15,568 nucleotides of DNA from Cyanobacteria bacterium UBA11153 (GTDB taxonomy: Bacteria; Cyanobacteriota; Cyanobacteriia; Cyanobacteriales; Coleofasciculaceae): contig DOIX01000385.1 of assembly GCA_003511885.1 (NCBI GenBank), positions 1-15,568 of the forward strand. The letters are read 5' to 3'. A program made the translations under genes and the position numbers. Under the pieces are notes generated by a model, which was not told the DNA's origin, searched no databases, and worked only from the letters and a program-made list of their open reading frames with translations. How positions within the stretch are numbered: position 1 is the first letter of the stretch; every line of letters begins with the position of its first letter. Shown here piece by piece: positions 6,908 to 14,284 of this stretch.

Positions 6908-8536
6908 GTGACACTCCAGACAGAAAACCCATCTTCATCTGTAGAGGATTTAAACACTACCTCTCTCCAAAATCAATTGCATCGCCAAATGATTGTAATT
7001 TTAGACTTTGGTTCCCAATACTCGGAATTAATTGCCCGCCGCATTCGCGAAACTCAAGTTTATTCTGAGGTTATTTCTTATCGTACTACGGCTGAACAGT
7101 TACGGAATCTCAATCCCAAAGGGATTATTCTTTCTGGCGGACCTAGTTCAGTTTATGATAAGGGCGCACCCTTATGCGATCCAGAAATTTGGCATTTAGG
7201 GATACCTATTTTAGGGGTTTGCTATGGGATGCAGTTGATGGTACAACAATTAGGAGGGGAAGTAACGCGATCGCCAAAAGCAGAATATGGAAAAGCAGCC
7301 TTGTTTATTGACGATCCTACGGATTTATTGACTAATGTAGAAGCAGGTACAACAATGTGGATGAGTCATGGGGACTCCTGCAATCAATTGCCGAAAGGCT
7401 TTGAAATTATGGCTCATACAGATAATACTCCCTGTGGTGCGATCGCAGATCATGAAAGAAAATTGTATGGAGTACAATTCCATCCCGAAGTCGTACATTC
7501 CATTGGCGGTTTGGCACTAATCCGCAATTTTGTTTACCATATTTGTGACTGCGAACCCACTTGGACGACAGCAGCTTTTGTCGAAGAATCGATTAGAGAA
7601 ATTCGTGCCAAAGTGGGAAATCAACGGGTACTTTTAGCACTTTCTGGTGGTGTTGATTCCTCTACTCTGGCATTTTTACTATATAAAGCAATTGGCGAAC
7701 AATTGACTTGCATGTTCATCGATCAAGGGTTCATGCGCAAAGGGGAACCGGAACGTCTTTTGAAGCTATTTAAAGAGCAATTCCACATTCCCGTAGAATA
7801 TGTAAATGCTCGGGATCGCTTTCTAGCCCAATTAAATGGTATAACTGATCCCGAGGAAAAACGCCGCCGGATTGGACATGAATTTATTCAGGTTTTTGAA
7901 GAAGAATCCAAACGCCTTGGCCCCTTTGATTATTTAGCCCAAGGAACCCTTTATCCAGACGTAATTGAATCTGCGGATACTAATGTTGACCCCCAAACAG
8001 GTGAACGAGTAGCAGTCAAAATTAAAAGCCATCATAATGTCGGTGGTTTGCCTAAAGACTTGCGGTTTAAATTAGTTGAACCCCTCCGAAAACTCTTCAA
8101 AGATGAAGTACGGAAAGTGGGAAGAGCAATTGGTTTGCCAGAAGAAATTGTCCAGCGCCATCCTTTTCCAGGACCAGGATTAGCCATTCGGATTATTGGT
8201 GAAGTTACCGCCGAAAGATTGAATATTTTACGCGATGCCGATTTAATTGTTCGTCAGGAAATTAATCGCCACGGAGTTTACAACGATTTTTGGCAAGCTT
8301 TTGCTGTCTTGTTACCCGTGCGCAGTGTCGGGGTAATGGGAGATAAACGGACTTATGCTTATCCCATTGTTTTGCGGTTAATTACTAGTGAAGATGGGAT
8401 GACAGCAGATTGGGCGCGAGTACCTTATGATTTATTAGAAATAATTTCTAATCGGATTGTCAATGAAGTTAAGGGGGTGAATCGGGTGGTTTATGATATT
8501 ACTTCTAAGCCACCTGGAACTATAGAATGGGAATAG
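6908..8536 (+). CDS. guaA: GMP synthase (glutamine-hydrolysing)
   Basis: GuaA converts XMP, ATP and glutamine to GMP in the last step of de novo guanine nucleotide synthesis. The 542-residue protein shows a class I glutamine amidotransferase domain (about 28-210) with nucleophile Cys105 in GVCYGMQL and His192/Glu194 in QFHPE. The ATP pyrophosphatase domain follows with the P-loop SGGVDSS at 246-252, and the C-terminal dimerisation domain contains [12 protein letters not shown] and ends in KPPGTIEWE. The start is GTG, supported by AGGGA seven bases upstream and by the MTLQT opening that cyanobacterial GuaA proteins share. The first 27 residues are a polar extension outside the catalytic domain. 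All key residues are present, so the enzyme should be functional. Confidence 0.98.
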   Translation: MTLQTENPSSSVEDLNTTSLQNQLHRQMIVILDFGSQYSELIARRIRETQVYSEVISYRTTAEQLRNLNPKGIILSGGPSSVYDKGAPLCDPEIWHLGIPILGVCYGMQLMVQQLGGEVTRSPKAEYGKAALFIDDPTDLLTNVEAGTTMWMSHGDSCNQLPKGFEIMAHTDNTPCGAIADHERKLYGVQFHPEVVHSIGGLALIRNFVYHICDCEPTWTTAAFVEESIREIRAKVGNQRVLLALSGGVDSSTLAFLLYKAIGEQLTCMFIDQGFMRKGEPERLLKLFKEQFHIPVEYVNARDRFLAQLNGITDPEEKRRRIGHEFIQVFEEESKRLGPFDYLAQGTLYPDVIESADTNVDPQTGERVAVKIKSHHNVGGLPKDLRFKLVEPLRKLFKDEVRKVGRAIGLPEEIVQRHPFPGPGLAIRIIGEVTAERLNILRDADLIVRQEINRHGVYNDFWQAFAVLLPVRSVGVMGDKRTYAYPIVLRLITSEDGMTADWARVPYDLLEIISNRIVNEVKGVNRVVYDITSKPPGTIEWE

Positions 8537-8714
8537 GGTTTATGGGATAATTCTGTTTGTTAATCTTGTGGTGCTTTTTAACGCAAAGGTATCCGCAAAG
8601 GTGTGCAAAGAATTGAACAAAGTTAATCCTCTAGGGGCGGGTTTTCCAGCAAAGATATCGCGAGGCAGGATAATTTATGCGGTAAACTCGCCCCGACAAT
8701 CCCCATCAGTACAG
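8537..8714. other. Intergenic stretch after guaA
   Basis: No gene is seen. It contains the diverged ACGCAAAGGT repeat at 8580-8610. An open minus-strand frame runs through here and the following element, but its translation is the well-known artefact of CCCCCTT-type repeats and is not annotated. Confidence 0.5.
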
Positions 8715-8865
8715 TATAACCCAAGTTGCTAGTTATGAGTTTAGATCTTGTCGATCCCCCTAAATCCCCCTTTAAAAGGGGGACTTTGAATCCATTTCCC
8801 CCCTTTTTAAGGGGGGCTAGGGGGGATCTAACCGTCAATATTTGTAACTAGCAACTTACGTTATA
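8715..8865. mobile_element. 151-bp MITE-like element with 21-bp terminal inverted repeats
   Basis: The ends match in 19 of 21 positions: TATAAC then two variable bases then AAGTTGCTAGTTA at 8715-8735, and its reverse complement at 8845-8865. Inside lies a second inverted pair (GATCCCCCTAAATCCCCC near 8753-8770 against GGGGGGCTAGGGGGGATC near 8811-8828) plus two small hairpins, CCCCCTTT/AAAGGGGG and CCCCCCTT/AAGGGGGG. There is no room for a transposase, so mobility would depend on an enzyme encoded elsewhere. No clear target duplication is visible beyond TA-rich flanks. Confidence 0.65.
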
Positions 8866-9065
8866 TAACGATTTATGGCAATTGCGATCGCATAGGTCGC
8901 AAAAAGCTATAACAGAATTACCATAACCAGGGATAGTCATAAAAGGTGAAATAATTAATAGACAAATATTCTCTTGCACAAAGAGATACTTCTATTCCGA
9001 AAATTACCCACCCTGCTGGTAGTAAAATCAAACTAACTAAAGATGTAAATTATCTAGAAATTTTG

Positions 9066-9527
9066 ATGCCAATTCATTCACAAGCTCCCTTGGAGAGCTT
9101 AGGTTTGATTATTTATTCAGTATTTTGCATCTTGTTTGATTCCAAACCAGAACGAATTTTTATTTCTGTTATTTTCTTTGGCTTACTTATGCTACTAATT
9201 TATCGTGCTAGTCTTTTATCGAGATGGAATGGTGTATTAGGATGGAAATGTATTCGTTTTAGCGAACAACACATTAGTTCAAGTATAGATCTGATATTTG
9301 GTATAAAATATCCTCACCGTCCATCTCTAAGACGGGATATTAAAAAATTAGTCTACATTCCGGAAATATCTATAGAAGCTTCAGAAAATACCGATCGTTA
9401 TGATAATGCTAAACTGATTATTTGGGCAGGAGCGAGGGAATATAAACTTTCCGGAACAAATGCAGAAATGGAATGGTTAGGGCAAGAATTAAGTAATTGG
9501 CTAAACTTACCAATTACACGAGTTTAG
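9066..9527 (+). CDS. Membrane-anchored hypothetical protein, start-damaged relative of a cyanobacterial kinase-associated module
   Basis: The frame encodes about 153 residues from ATG 9066. It has two hydrophobic segments near the N-terminus (about 12-22 and 30-46), then a soluble part with RPSLRRDIKKLVYIPE and the end LIIWAGAREYKLSG...WLGQELSNWLNLPITRV. From memory, this end matches the C-terminal region of several cyanobacterial Ser/Thr kinase-associated or stand-alone proteins (xxIWAGxxKYxL...ExxWLAxELSDWLGLPI). Family-like sequence (HPAGSKIKLTKDVNYLEI) continues upstream of the ATG to an in-frame stop at 8952, but no ATG, GTG or TTG is there. An AGGTGA at 8944-8949 stands eight bases before ATA 8958. 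The native start may thus have mutated from ATG to ATA. The function is unknown. Confidence 0.6.
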   Translation: MPIHSQAPLESLGLIIYSVFCILFDSKPERIFISVIFFGLLMLLIYRASLLSRWNGVLGWKCIRFSEQHISSSIDLIFGIKYPHRPSLRRDIKKLVYIPEISIEASENTDRYDNAKLIIWAGAREYKLSGTNAEMEWLGQELSNWLNLPITRV

Positions 9528-9618
9528 TTTTTTCCCTCGGACTGTCTATAGATATTCTTACAGTGACATAGTAGTAGAATAGAATAACCCCATCCCAGCC
9601 AATTACTCCCCTATCGCC

Positions 9619-10332
9619 ATGACACTCGCCCAAGACAGAGAAATCCACCAAGAAACATGGGAAGATATTATCATTCCCCCTAGCGATTTATGGAGTGATG
9701 AACCACCATTGGAAAGTGACATACATCGATTACAAATAGATTTACTTATCAACTGTATTAACTGCTGGTGGCGCGAGCGCCAAGATTTCTATGCTAGCGG
9801 AAACCTCACTATTTACTACAATCCAGAGCAAATCAAATCGCGAGATTTTCGCGGCCCAGATTTCTTTCTCGTATTAGGCACAGAAAGGAAACTGCGGAAA
9901 AGTTGGGTAGTTTGGGCAGAAGAGGGAAAGTATCCCAATGTCATTATCGAGATTCTCTCTGATAGCACTGCGGAAGTTGACAGAGGTAAAAAGAAAAGTC
10001 TCTATCAAGATACATTCCGGACTCCTGACTATTTCTGGTTTTACCCAAAAACTTTAGAATTCGCTGGGTTTCATCTCATTGATGGCAAATATCAGCCGAT
10101 ACAACCAAATCAGGAAGGGTGGTTGTGGAGTCAGCAGTTGGAGTTATATCTAGGAATTAATCAAAAAATCTTGCGTTTTTTTACCGCTGAAGGAGAGTTA
10201 GTGCCAACTGAAGCTGAATACGAGCGTCAGGAAAAAGAATTAGCTCAACAACGAGCTGAATCAGAAGCCCAACGAGCCGAAAGATTAGCAGCAAAATTGC
10301 GAGAGTTAAATATAGATCCAGATCTAGTTTAG
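9619..10332 (+). CDS. Uma2-family (DUF820) endonuclease-like protein
   Basis: The 237-residue protein has the Uma2/DUF820 fold of the PD-(D/E)XK superfamily, which is greatly expanded in cyanobacteria. Visible core residues are Asp81 in RGPDFFLV, Glu111 in NVIIEILSDST, and the lysines in DRGKKKSLY (residues 121-129). The PDYFWFYP segment after them is a family signature (usually xEYWxVDP). The C-terminus (about 195-233) is a charged predicted coiled coil rich in Q, A, E and R (QEKELAQQRAESEAQRAERL), common in these proteins. Upstream spacing is 91 nt from the preceding hypothetical gene, on the same strand. The cellular role is unknown; restriction-like or transposition-linked functions are only suggested for the family. 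Confidence 0.9.
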   Translation: MTLAQDREIHQETWEDIIIPPSDLWSDEPPLESDIHRLQIDLLINCINCWWRERQDFYASGNLTIYYNPEQIKSRDFRGPDFFLVLGTERKLRKSWVVWAEEGKYPNVIIEILSDSTAEVDRGKKKSLYQDTFRTPDYFWFYPKTLEFAGFHLIDGKYQPIQPNQEGWLWSQQLELYLGINQKILRFFTAEGELVPTEAEYERQEKELAQQRAESEAQRAERLAAKLRELNIDPDLV

Positions 10333-10375
10333 GGAGTGAGAGTATCGGTGAGTGTAAAAATAGCTATTCCCCACA

Positions 10376-10496
10376 GGAGCATCCTGATTGGGAAGAAATG
10401 CAGGTTATATTCTGTCTCCCCCCTTTGACAAGGGGGGCTGGGGGGGGTAAAAACTTTGGCAAAAAAATGAATATCTTTGACAAATTGGGATGCTCC
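10376..10496. mobile_element. About 121-bp MITE-like repeat with GGAGCATCC ends
   Basis: GGAGCATCC (10376-10384) and its reverse complement GGATGCTCC (10488-10496) bound the stretch between two convergent genes. The central hairpin is CCCCCCTT-TGAC-AAGGGGGG (10418-10437), followed by a G-run and TAAAAAC. The centre is the same repeat family as in the element at 8715-8865. In position it could also terminate the Uma2 gene transcript. Confidence 0.5.
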
Positions 10497-10518
10497 ATTC
10501 CCCACTCTCCACTCCCCA

Positions 10519-11163
10519 TTAATTCTCTAAACTTGACTTCTCAATCGCCTTCCGATAACGTATTTTAATAATCACGCCCAAAGTTACCTGCTTCATCAAC
10601 CAGTACAATACCGTCAGGACTATGAATGTAACAAGCATTACGAATAATGGACGTTTAGCAGTTAAATCATTAATTATTATTCTAGCTAAATCGTCCGGTT
10701 GAGTCACTAAATCCCAACTATTGAATCGCAAGAAACGTCCTAAATAAATACCAACAGCACAGAGTGCATGAGTAAACAACTCCGCTGGTAGAATCCATTG
10801 GCTCATCTTTTGCTGTTTTAAATAGTGCCCCTGATTAATTAAAGATAGAATATAAGCTTCAAAACCAATCAAGATGACACTCAAATGTTGGGGAATCAGC
10901 ACTAGGGTAACCACCCAGATAGAATAGCGAGCGCGAATAGCACCAATTAGGTGAACAATGTCTGTGAGTAAATAGGGGGCATTGGGCAAAAAGGCGATAA
11001 AAACAACAAAACCTACCCACCAAAAAATAGAAGGTGAAGCTGATTTTCTGCGGAATAACCAAAAACTCAATGCCAGTGGGATAAATGCTAAAAATAGATT
11101 CCAAGCCATCCAGCCACTGTCATGATGCCAAGCAGCCCAAGCTTGAGCAATTAAACCTTCCAT
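10519..11163 (-). CDS. DUF1361 (COG4330) integral membrane protein
   Basis: The 214-residue protein has about five or six membrane helices (near 18-37, 45-66, 82-106, 128-145 and 172-193). The motif FLPNAPYLLTDIVHL (58-72) and the GIYLGRFLRFNSWD stretch (138-151) are hallmarks of the DUF1361 family. A conserved asparagine/aspartate-rich loop between helices 2 and 3 suggests a binding site, but no function is established. AAGGAA seven bases before the ATG supports the start. The C-terminus is basic and cytoplasm-like. The stop codon abuts a dispersed CCCCACTCTCC repeat at 10500-10510. Confidence 0.85.
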   Translation of the reverse strand: MEGLIAQAWAAWHHDSGWMAWNLFLAFIPLALSFWLFRRKSASPSIFWWVGFVVFIAFLPNAPYLLTDIVHLIGAIRARYSIWVVTLVLIPQHLSVILIGFEAYILSLINQGHYLKQQKMSQWILPAELFTHALCAVGIYLGRFLRFNSWDLVTQPDDLARIIINDLTAKRPLFVMLVTFIVLTVLYWLMKQVTLGVIIKIRYRKAIEKSSLEN

Positions 11164-11615
11164 AGCTATTTCCTTGCAGAATTAAATGTGGTGATTTGTT
11201 AGTGTCGCTATCACCAGTATAGCTAGCCGAAGAGGGGGAGAGGGGAGAGGGGGGAGAGAAACAGATTAGCTCTTATCTTGTACGGAAAAACCCAGTTTCT
11301 CAAAGAAACCGGGTTTTTCTTCTGTACTCCATCAAACTGAAAACAGCTATATGTGGCGTTACTCATGACAACAGTCTTCGCCGATTGTCCTAACCTTGTT
11401 AATTTTTCCTAACATTTCATCAAATCTTGACTTTGATTCAATTTGGATTTACATAAGCTACTGATGATTTGCAGCTAATAGTTCAGGCTTAATCGATAAA
11501 TTCTTTGTCCAAACTGGATATTAGCTACTATCTACTCGCCACAAACCATCTAGTTATCTGTAGCATTTATTTAGCCAAATTGGATCTGATGGGAGAATGA
11601 ACTCTGACAGGACGT
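11164..11615. other. Gap upstream of the DUF1361 gene
   Basis: No coding frame of note. It holds a purine-rich GGGGGAGAGGGGAGAGGGGG tract at about 11235-11258 (three G-runs, so a four-run quadruplex is not evident), the hairpin at 11285-11319, and AT-rich DNA. A TTGACT with a weak TACATA box 17 nt later (from 11428) reads on the plus strand, but no gene follows closely. Confidence 0.4.
11285..11319. terminator. Hairpin related to the ndhE terminator
   Basis: The 16-nt arms at 11285-11300 and 11304-11319 pair with one mismatch around CAA and end in a T-rich run on the plus strand. It shares the AGAAACC/GGTTTCT core and the same CAA loop with 162-194. It lies between the 53-aa small gene and the DUF1361 gene, both on the minus strand, and could separate their transcripts. 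Confidence 0.45.
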
Positions 11616-11777
11616 TTATTTCAGGTGCAGATACTTGGCTTCTGCTTCGAGCTGACGAATCAACGCTTCATCACCATTGGCTCTAGCGATTTCCAGACGA
11701 TGTTCCAGGTTTTTTCTCAGGGTATCGACATGACTGGCTGCGGCTTGGCGAGCTTTTTCACGAAGATTCTTGTTCAT
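11616..11777 (-). CDS. Small helical conserved-looking protein, 53 aa
   Basis: A minus-strand frame encodes a 53-residue protein that starts MNKNLREKARQAAASHVDT and ends in AEAKYLHLK. The ATG at 11777 is preceded by AAGGAA eight bases upstream, a good ribosome binding site. The sequence is charged and almost wholly alpha-helical, with two likely amphipathic helices (about 3-29 and 35-52) broken at RANGDEA. It lacks cysteines, a signal peptide and membrane segments. Codon use resembles its neighbours. I recall similar short proteins in other cyanobacteria but cannot name a family. A small scaffold, regulator or partner subunit would fit, but this is speculation. Confidence 0.65.
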   Translation of the reverse strand: MNKNLREKARQAAASHVDTLRKNLEHRLEIARANGDEALIRQLEAEAKYLHLK

Positions 11778-12051
11778 GGGAAACATTCCTTTTTTGCTTC
11801 TTGATGTATTTATCTACTTTTTTACCTTAGCATAAATATAATCCAGATGGCTAGTTAAAAGTAGTATTTGATACAGAAATTATCATAAAGTGGGGATGGG
11901 AACAGGGGATACCGTGGTGGGGCTAGGGAAGAATCCTGTAAAATTAAGGGTTTGAGGAATTGAGAAAGTCTTAACCGCCCTGGCGGTTGCTTTAACTCAA
12001 AACTCTCCTCCCGGGTATCCGCTGTACCACTCCCTAGTCTCCATTCACCTG
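11778..12051. other. Spacer upstream of the SAM hydroxide adenosyltransferase gene
   Basis: No gene is seen. AACCGCC-CT-GGCGGTT (11973-11988) is a tight perfect hairpin about 64 nt before the ATG and might affect the leader of the downstream gene. The rest is AT-rich near the small gene and carries short GC-rich repeat-like runs (CTAGGGA, CTCCCGGG). Confidence 0.4.
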
Positions 12052-12576
12052 ATGTTGCAACAAATCGTTACTCTTTTAAGTGATTTCGGCTTGCGTGATG
12101 TCTACGTGGGCGTAATGAAAGGTGTCATTGCCCAAATCAATCCACTCTTGACGGTGGTGGATATTACCCATGAGATTCCACCACAAGATATTGTGGCGGG
12201 GAGATTTAACTTGATGAATGCTTATTCATATTTCCCAAAGGGGACAGTCCATGTTGCGGTTGTCGATCCGGGAGTGGGAAGTGACCGGAGAGCGATCGCA
12301 GTACAATTAGAAAGTGGTTTTCTGGTGGAACCGGATAATGGTTTATTAAGTGGTGTATTGAGTCAAAACCCACCTGTGAAAGTGGTTGAGCTTACGAATC
12401 CGGAATACTGGCTCGCCGCTACACCGAGTCAAACCTTTCATGGCAGAGATATCTTTGCTCCTGTAGGGGCACATCTGGCTAGCGGTGTACCGATAGAAAA
12501 ATTGGGTAAAATTATTGATGTGGGGACTTTAGTACAACTGCAAATTCCGACACCAACACAAACAGTTAGGGGTTAG
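12052..12576 (+). pseudogene. SAM hydroxide adenosyltransferase (DUF62), 5' part cut by an IS607 element
   Basis: Family enzymes hydrolyse S-adenosylmethionine to adenosine and methionine and are related to fluorinase and chlorinase. This part supplies the N-terminal domain: TLLSDFGLRDVYVGVMKG (8-25), the side-chain triad that activates water as Asp72 (VVDPGVGSDRR), Arg79 and His130 (TFHGRDIFAP), and the linker ending IPTPTQTVRG. The frame stops at TAG 12574-12576, which is inside the inserted element. The SAM-binding C-terminal domain is missing from this product and lies at 14307-14576. The last native codon is 12568-12570. Without excision the protein is probably inactive. Confidence 0.9.
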
Positions 12577-12627
12577 CTCACAGTAAGTTATTTGCTCATA
12601 TTCGTTTATATATGCTAATATATATTC
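12572..12627 (+). promoter_or_regulatory. Left end and probable promoter of the IS607 element
   Basis: The left end begins GTTAGC (12572-12577), the hexamer found twice at the right end. A weak TTGCTC (12592-12597) and TAATAT (12616-12621) with an 18-nt spacer could be the tnpA promoter. The start codon is only seven bases after the -10-like box and has no Shine-Dalgarno, so tnpA may be read from the host gene transcript instead. Confidence 0.35.
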
Positions 12628-13203
12628 ATGGCATATATACCTCTCAGAAAAGCGGTCGAGTTTCTGGGTCTTCATCCACACACATTGAGAAAATATGCAG
12701 ATGAAGGGAAGATCAAAAGCATCAAAAACGAAGCTGGGCAAAGACTCTACGATGTCGAGTCCTATCAGTGCGGCACAATTAGAACTGCTACTATTTGCTA
12801 CTGTCGAGTCAGTTCAACCAAGCAACGAGACGATCTCAACCGACAAGTCGCTTACATGCAATCTCTCTACCCAAACGCCGAAATCATCCAAGATATCGGC
12901 TCAGGACTCAATTTCAAACGGAAAGGATTGCAGTCCCTATTGGTCAGGCTTATGCGAGGAGATCAGCTCACAATTGTTGTTGCCTCTCGAGACAGATTGT
13001 GCCGATTCGGTTATGAAATATTCGAGTTTATGGCAGAGCAAAACGGTGGGAGAATCTTGGTTCTCTCAAATCCTGCACACTGTCCAGAGACCGAACTCAC
13101 AGCAGATCTTCTCTCCATCCTTCATGTCTTCTCTTGTAGAATCCACGGACTCAGAAGTTACAGCAAGAAAATCAAGGAAGATCCGAACATTCCTAAACCC
13201 TGA
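12628..13203 (+). CDS. tnpA: IS607 TnpA, serine recombinase transposase
   Basis: TnpA cuts and rejoins the element ends and the target through a covalent phosphoserine link. The 191-residue protein has an N-terminal MerR-like winged helix (about 2-48: YIPLRKAVEFLGLHPHTLRK, KIKSIKNEAGQRLYD). The resolvase-type catalytic domain follows, with Ser62 in CYCRVSSTKQRDDLNRQ as the predicted nucleophile. Arg60 and the ASRDRLCRFGYEIFEF helix (residues about 129-144) carry the conserved arginines. The DNA-binding domain precedes the catalytic domain, the order specific to IS607. The frame is intact. Its 3' end overlaps tnpB by 80 nt in another frame, which suggests translational coupling. Confidence 0.93.
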   Translation: MAYIPLRKAVEFLGLHPHTLRKYADEGKIKSIKNEAGQRLYDVESYQCGTIRTATICYCRVSSTKQRDDLNRQVAYMQSLYPNAEIIQDIGSGLNFKRKGLQSLLVRLMRGDQLTIVVASRDRLCRFGYEIFEFMAEQNGGRILVLSNPAHCPETELTADLLSILHVFSCRIHGLRSYSKKIKEDPNIPKP

Positions 13204-14284
13204 CCAGAAGGCATTGTTAAAACAGTGGTTTGGTGTCAGTAGGTTTGTCTACAATAAAACGATTAAGTACTTGCAAAAGCCGGAAACTAAAGCTAATTGG
13301 ATGGCAATTAAAACAGGCATCTTAAACGACCTGCCTGAATGGGCTAAGTCTGTTCCATTTCAGATTAAATCTATTGCCATCAAAGATGCTTGTCTTGCGG
13401 TAAGAGCAGCTAAGAAGGGATTTAAGAAAGATGGACAGATTAGAAAGTGTAAATTCCGGAGCCGGAAAGACACTAAACAATCTGTCTTTATCCCTAAATC
13501 GGCAATTAAAGACTGTGGTATTTACCACTCTATTCTTGGTAAATCTAAACTGAAAGAAAGTTTACCAACAAGTTTCAGTGACGGTAGATTGATACTTGCT
13601 TACGGCGAGTATTATCTAATCGTCTCTGAAAAAGTGCAACCACTCAAGACCGAGAACCAAGGTCGAGTGGTTGCCTTAGACCCCGGTGTTCGGACGTTCA
13701 TGACATTCTTTAGTGAGACTTCCTTTGCTTGGTTGGGTAATGATTCTAATTTGTACATTCAGAAGCTATGTTTTCGATTGGACAAATTGATATCAAAGCT
13801 CTCAAAAGTACCTTCTAGACAGAAACGACGGCTAAAAAAAGCAGCGAGTAGGCTAAGTTGTAAAATCAAAAATTTGGTCAAAGAATTACATCATAAAACA
13901 GCTAAGTTTTTAACTGATAATTTTGATGTAATACTGTTGCCAACCTTGGAAACTTCTAATATGGTGTCTAAATCACGCCGCAAGCTGAGAAATAAATCAG
14001 TGAGACAGATCTTGACACTGAGTCATTACGAATTCAAGACGTTTCTCAAGTGGAAAGCGTGGGAACAATCTAAGGTTGTGATTGACTGCAACGAAGCTTA
14101 TACATCTAAAACTGTTTCATGGACGGGTGAAATTGTCAAAAACTTAGGTGGAGCGAGAACCATTAAGTCTCCCTCTACTGATTTAAGAATGAACCGAGAT
14201 CTAAATGGTGCGCGTGGGATTTTCCTGCGTGCATTGGTTGATACGCCTTGGTTGAGAGAGTATCTCAACTTATGTATTTGTTAG
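13124..14284 (+). CDS. tnpB: IS607 TnpB, RNA-guided nuclease homologue with altered zinc ribbon
   Basis: TnpB proteins are omega-RNA-guided DNA nucleases, ancestors of Cas12. The first plausible ATG gives 386 residues. The N-terminal domain has KIRTFLNPDQKALLKQWFGV and RFVYNKTIKYL. The RuvC carboxylates are all present: Asp186 (VVALDPGVRTF), Glu276 (LLPTLETSNM) and Asp359 (MNRDLNGARG). The zinc-ribbon cysteines between the last two are all replaced: Val331 and Thr334 in SKTVSWTGE, Ser349 and Thr352 in IKSPSTDL, where the family usually has CxxC twice. No stop or frameshift is seen. The frame remains open upstream to 12695, but that part only reads tnpA out of frame. The stop codon lies in the right-end GTTAGC repeat region. 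Confidence 0.9.
   Translation: MSSLVESTDSEVTARKSRKIRTFLNPDQKALLKQWFGVSRFVYNKTIKYLQKPETKANWMAIKTGILNDLPEWAKSVPFQIKSIAIKDACLAVRAAKKGFKKDGQIRKCKFRSRKDTKQSVFIPKSAIKDCGIYHSILGKSKLKESLPTSFSDGRLILAYGEYYLIVSEKVQPLKTENQGRVVALDPGVRTFMTFFSETSFAWLGNDSNLYIQKLCFRLDKLISKLSKVPSRQKRRLKKAASRLSCKIKNLVKELHHKTAKFLTDNFDVILLPTLETSNMVSKSRRKLRNKSVRQILTLSHYEFKTFLKWKAWEQSKVVIDCNEAYTSKTVSWTGEIVKNLGGARTIKSPSTDLRMNRDLNGARGIFLRALVDTPWLREYLNLCIC

Noticed and set aside
8623..8838. Minus-strand frame of 71 codons after guaA
   Set aside because: It translates the CCCCCTT-type repeat of the MITE-like element into PLLKGDLGG, a familiar artefact in cyanobacterial genomes.
11230..11262. G-rich purine tract as a G-quadruplex
   Set aside because: Only three runs of three or more G are present, so a canonical four-run quadruplex cannot form.
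12695..13123. Upstream extension of the tnpB frame
   Set aside because: It is serine-rich antiphase reading of tnpA with no TnpB-like sequence. TnpB similarity begins shortly after the ATG at 13124.
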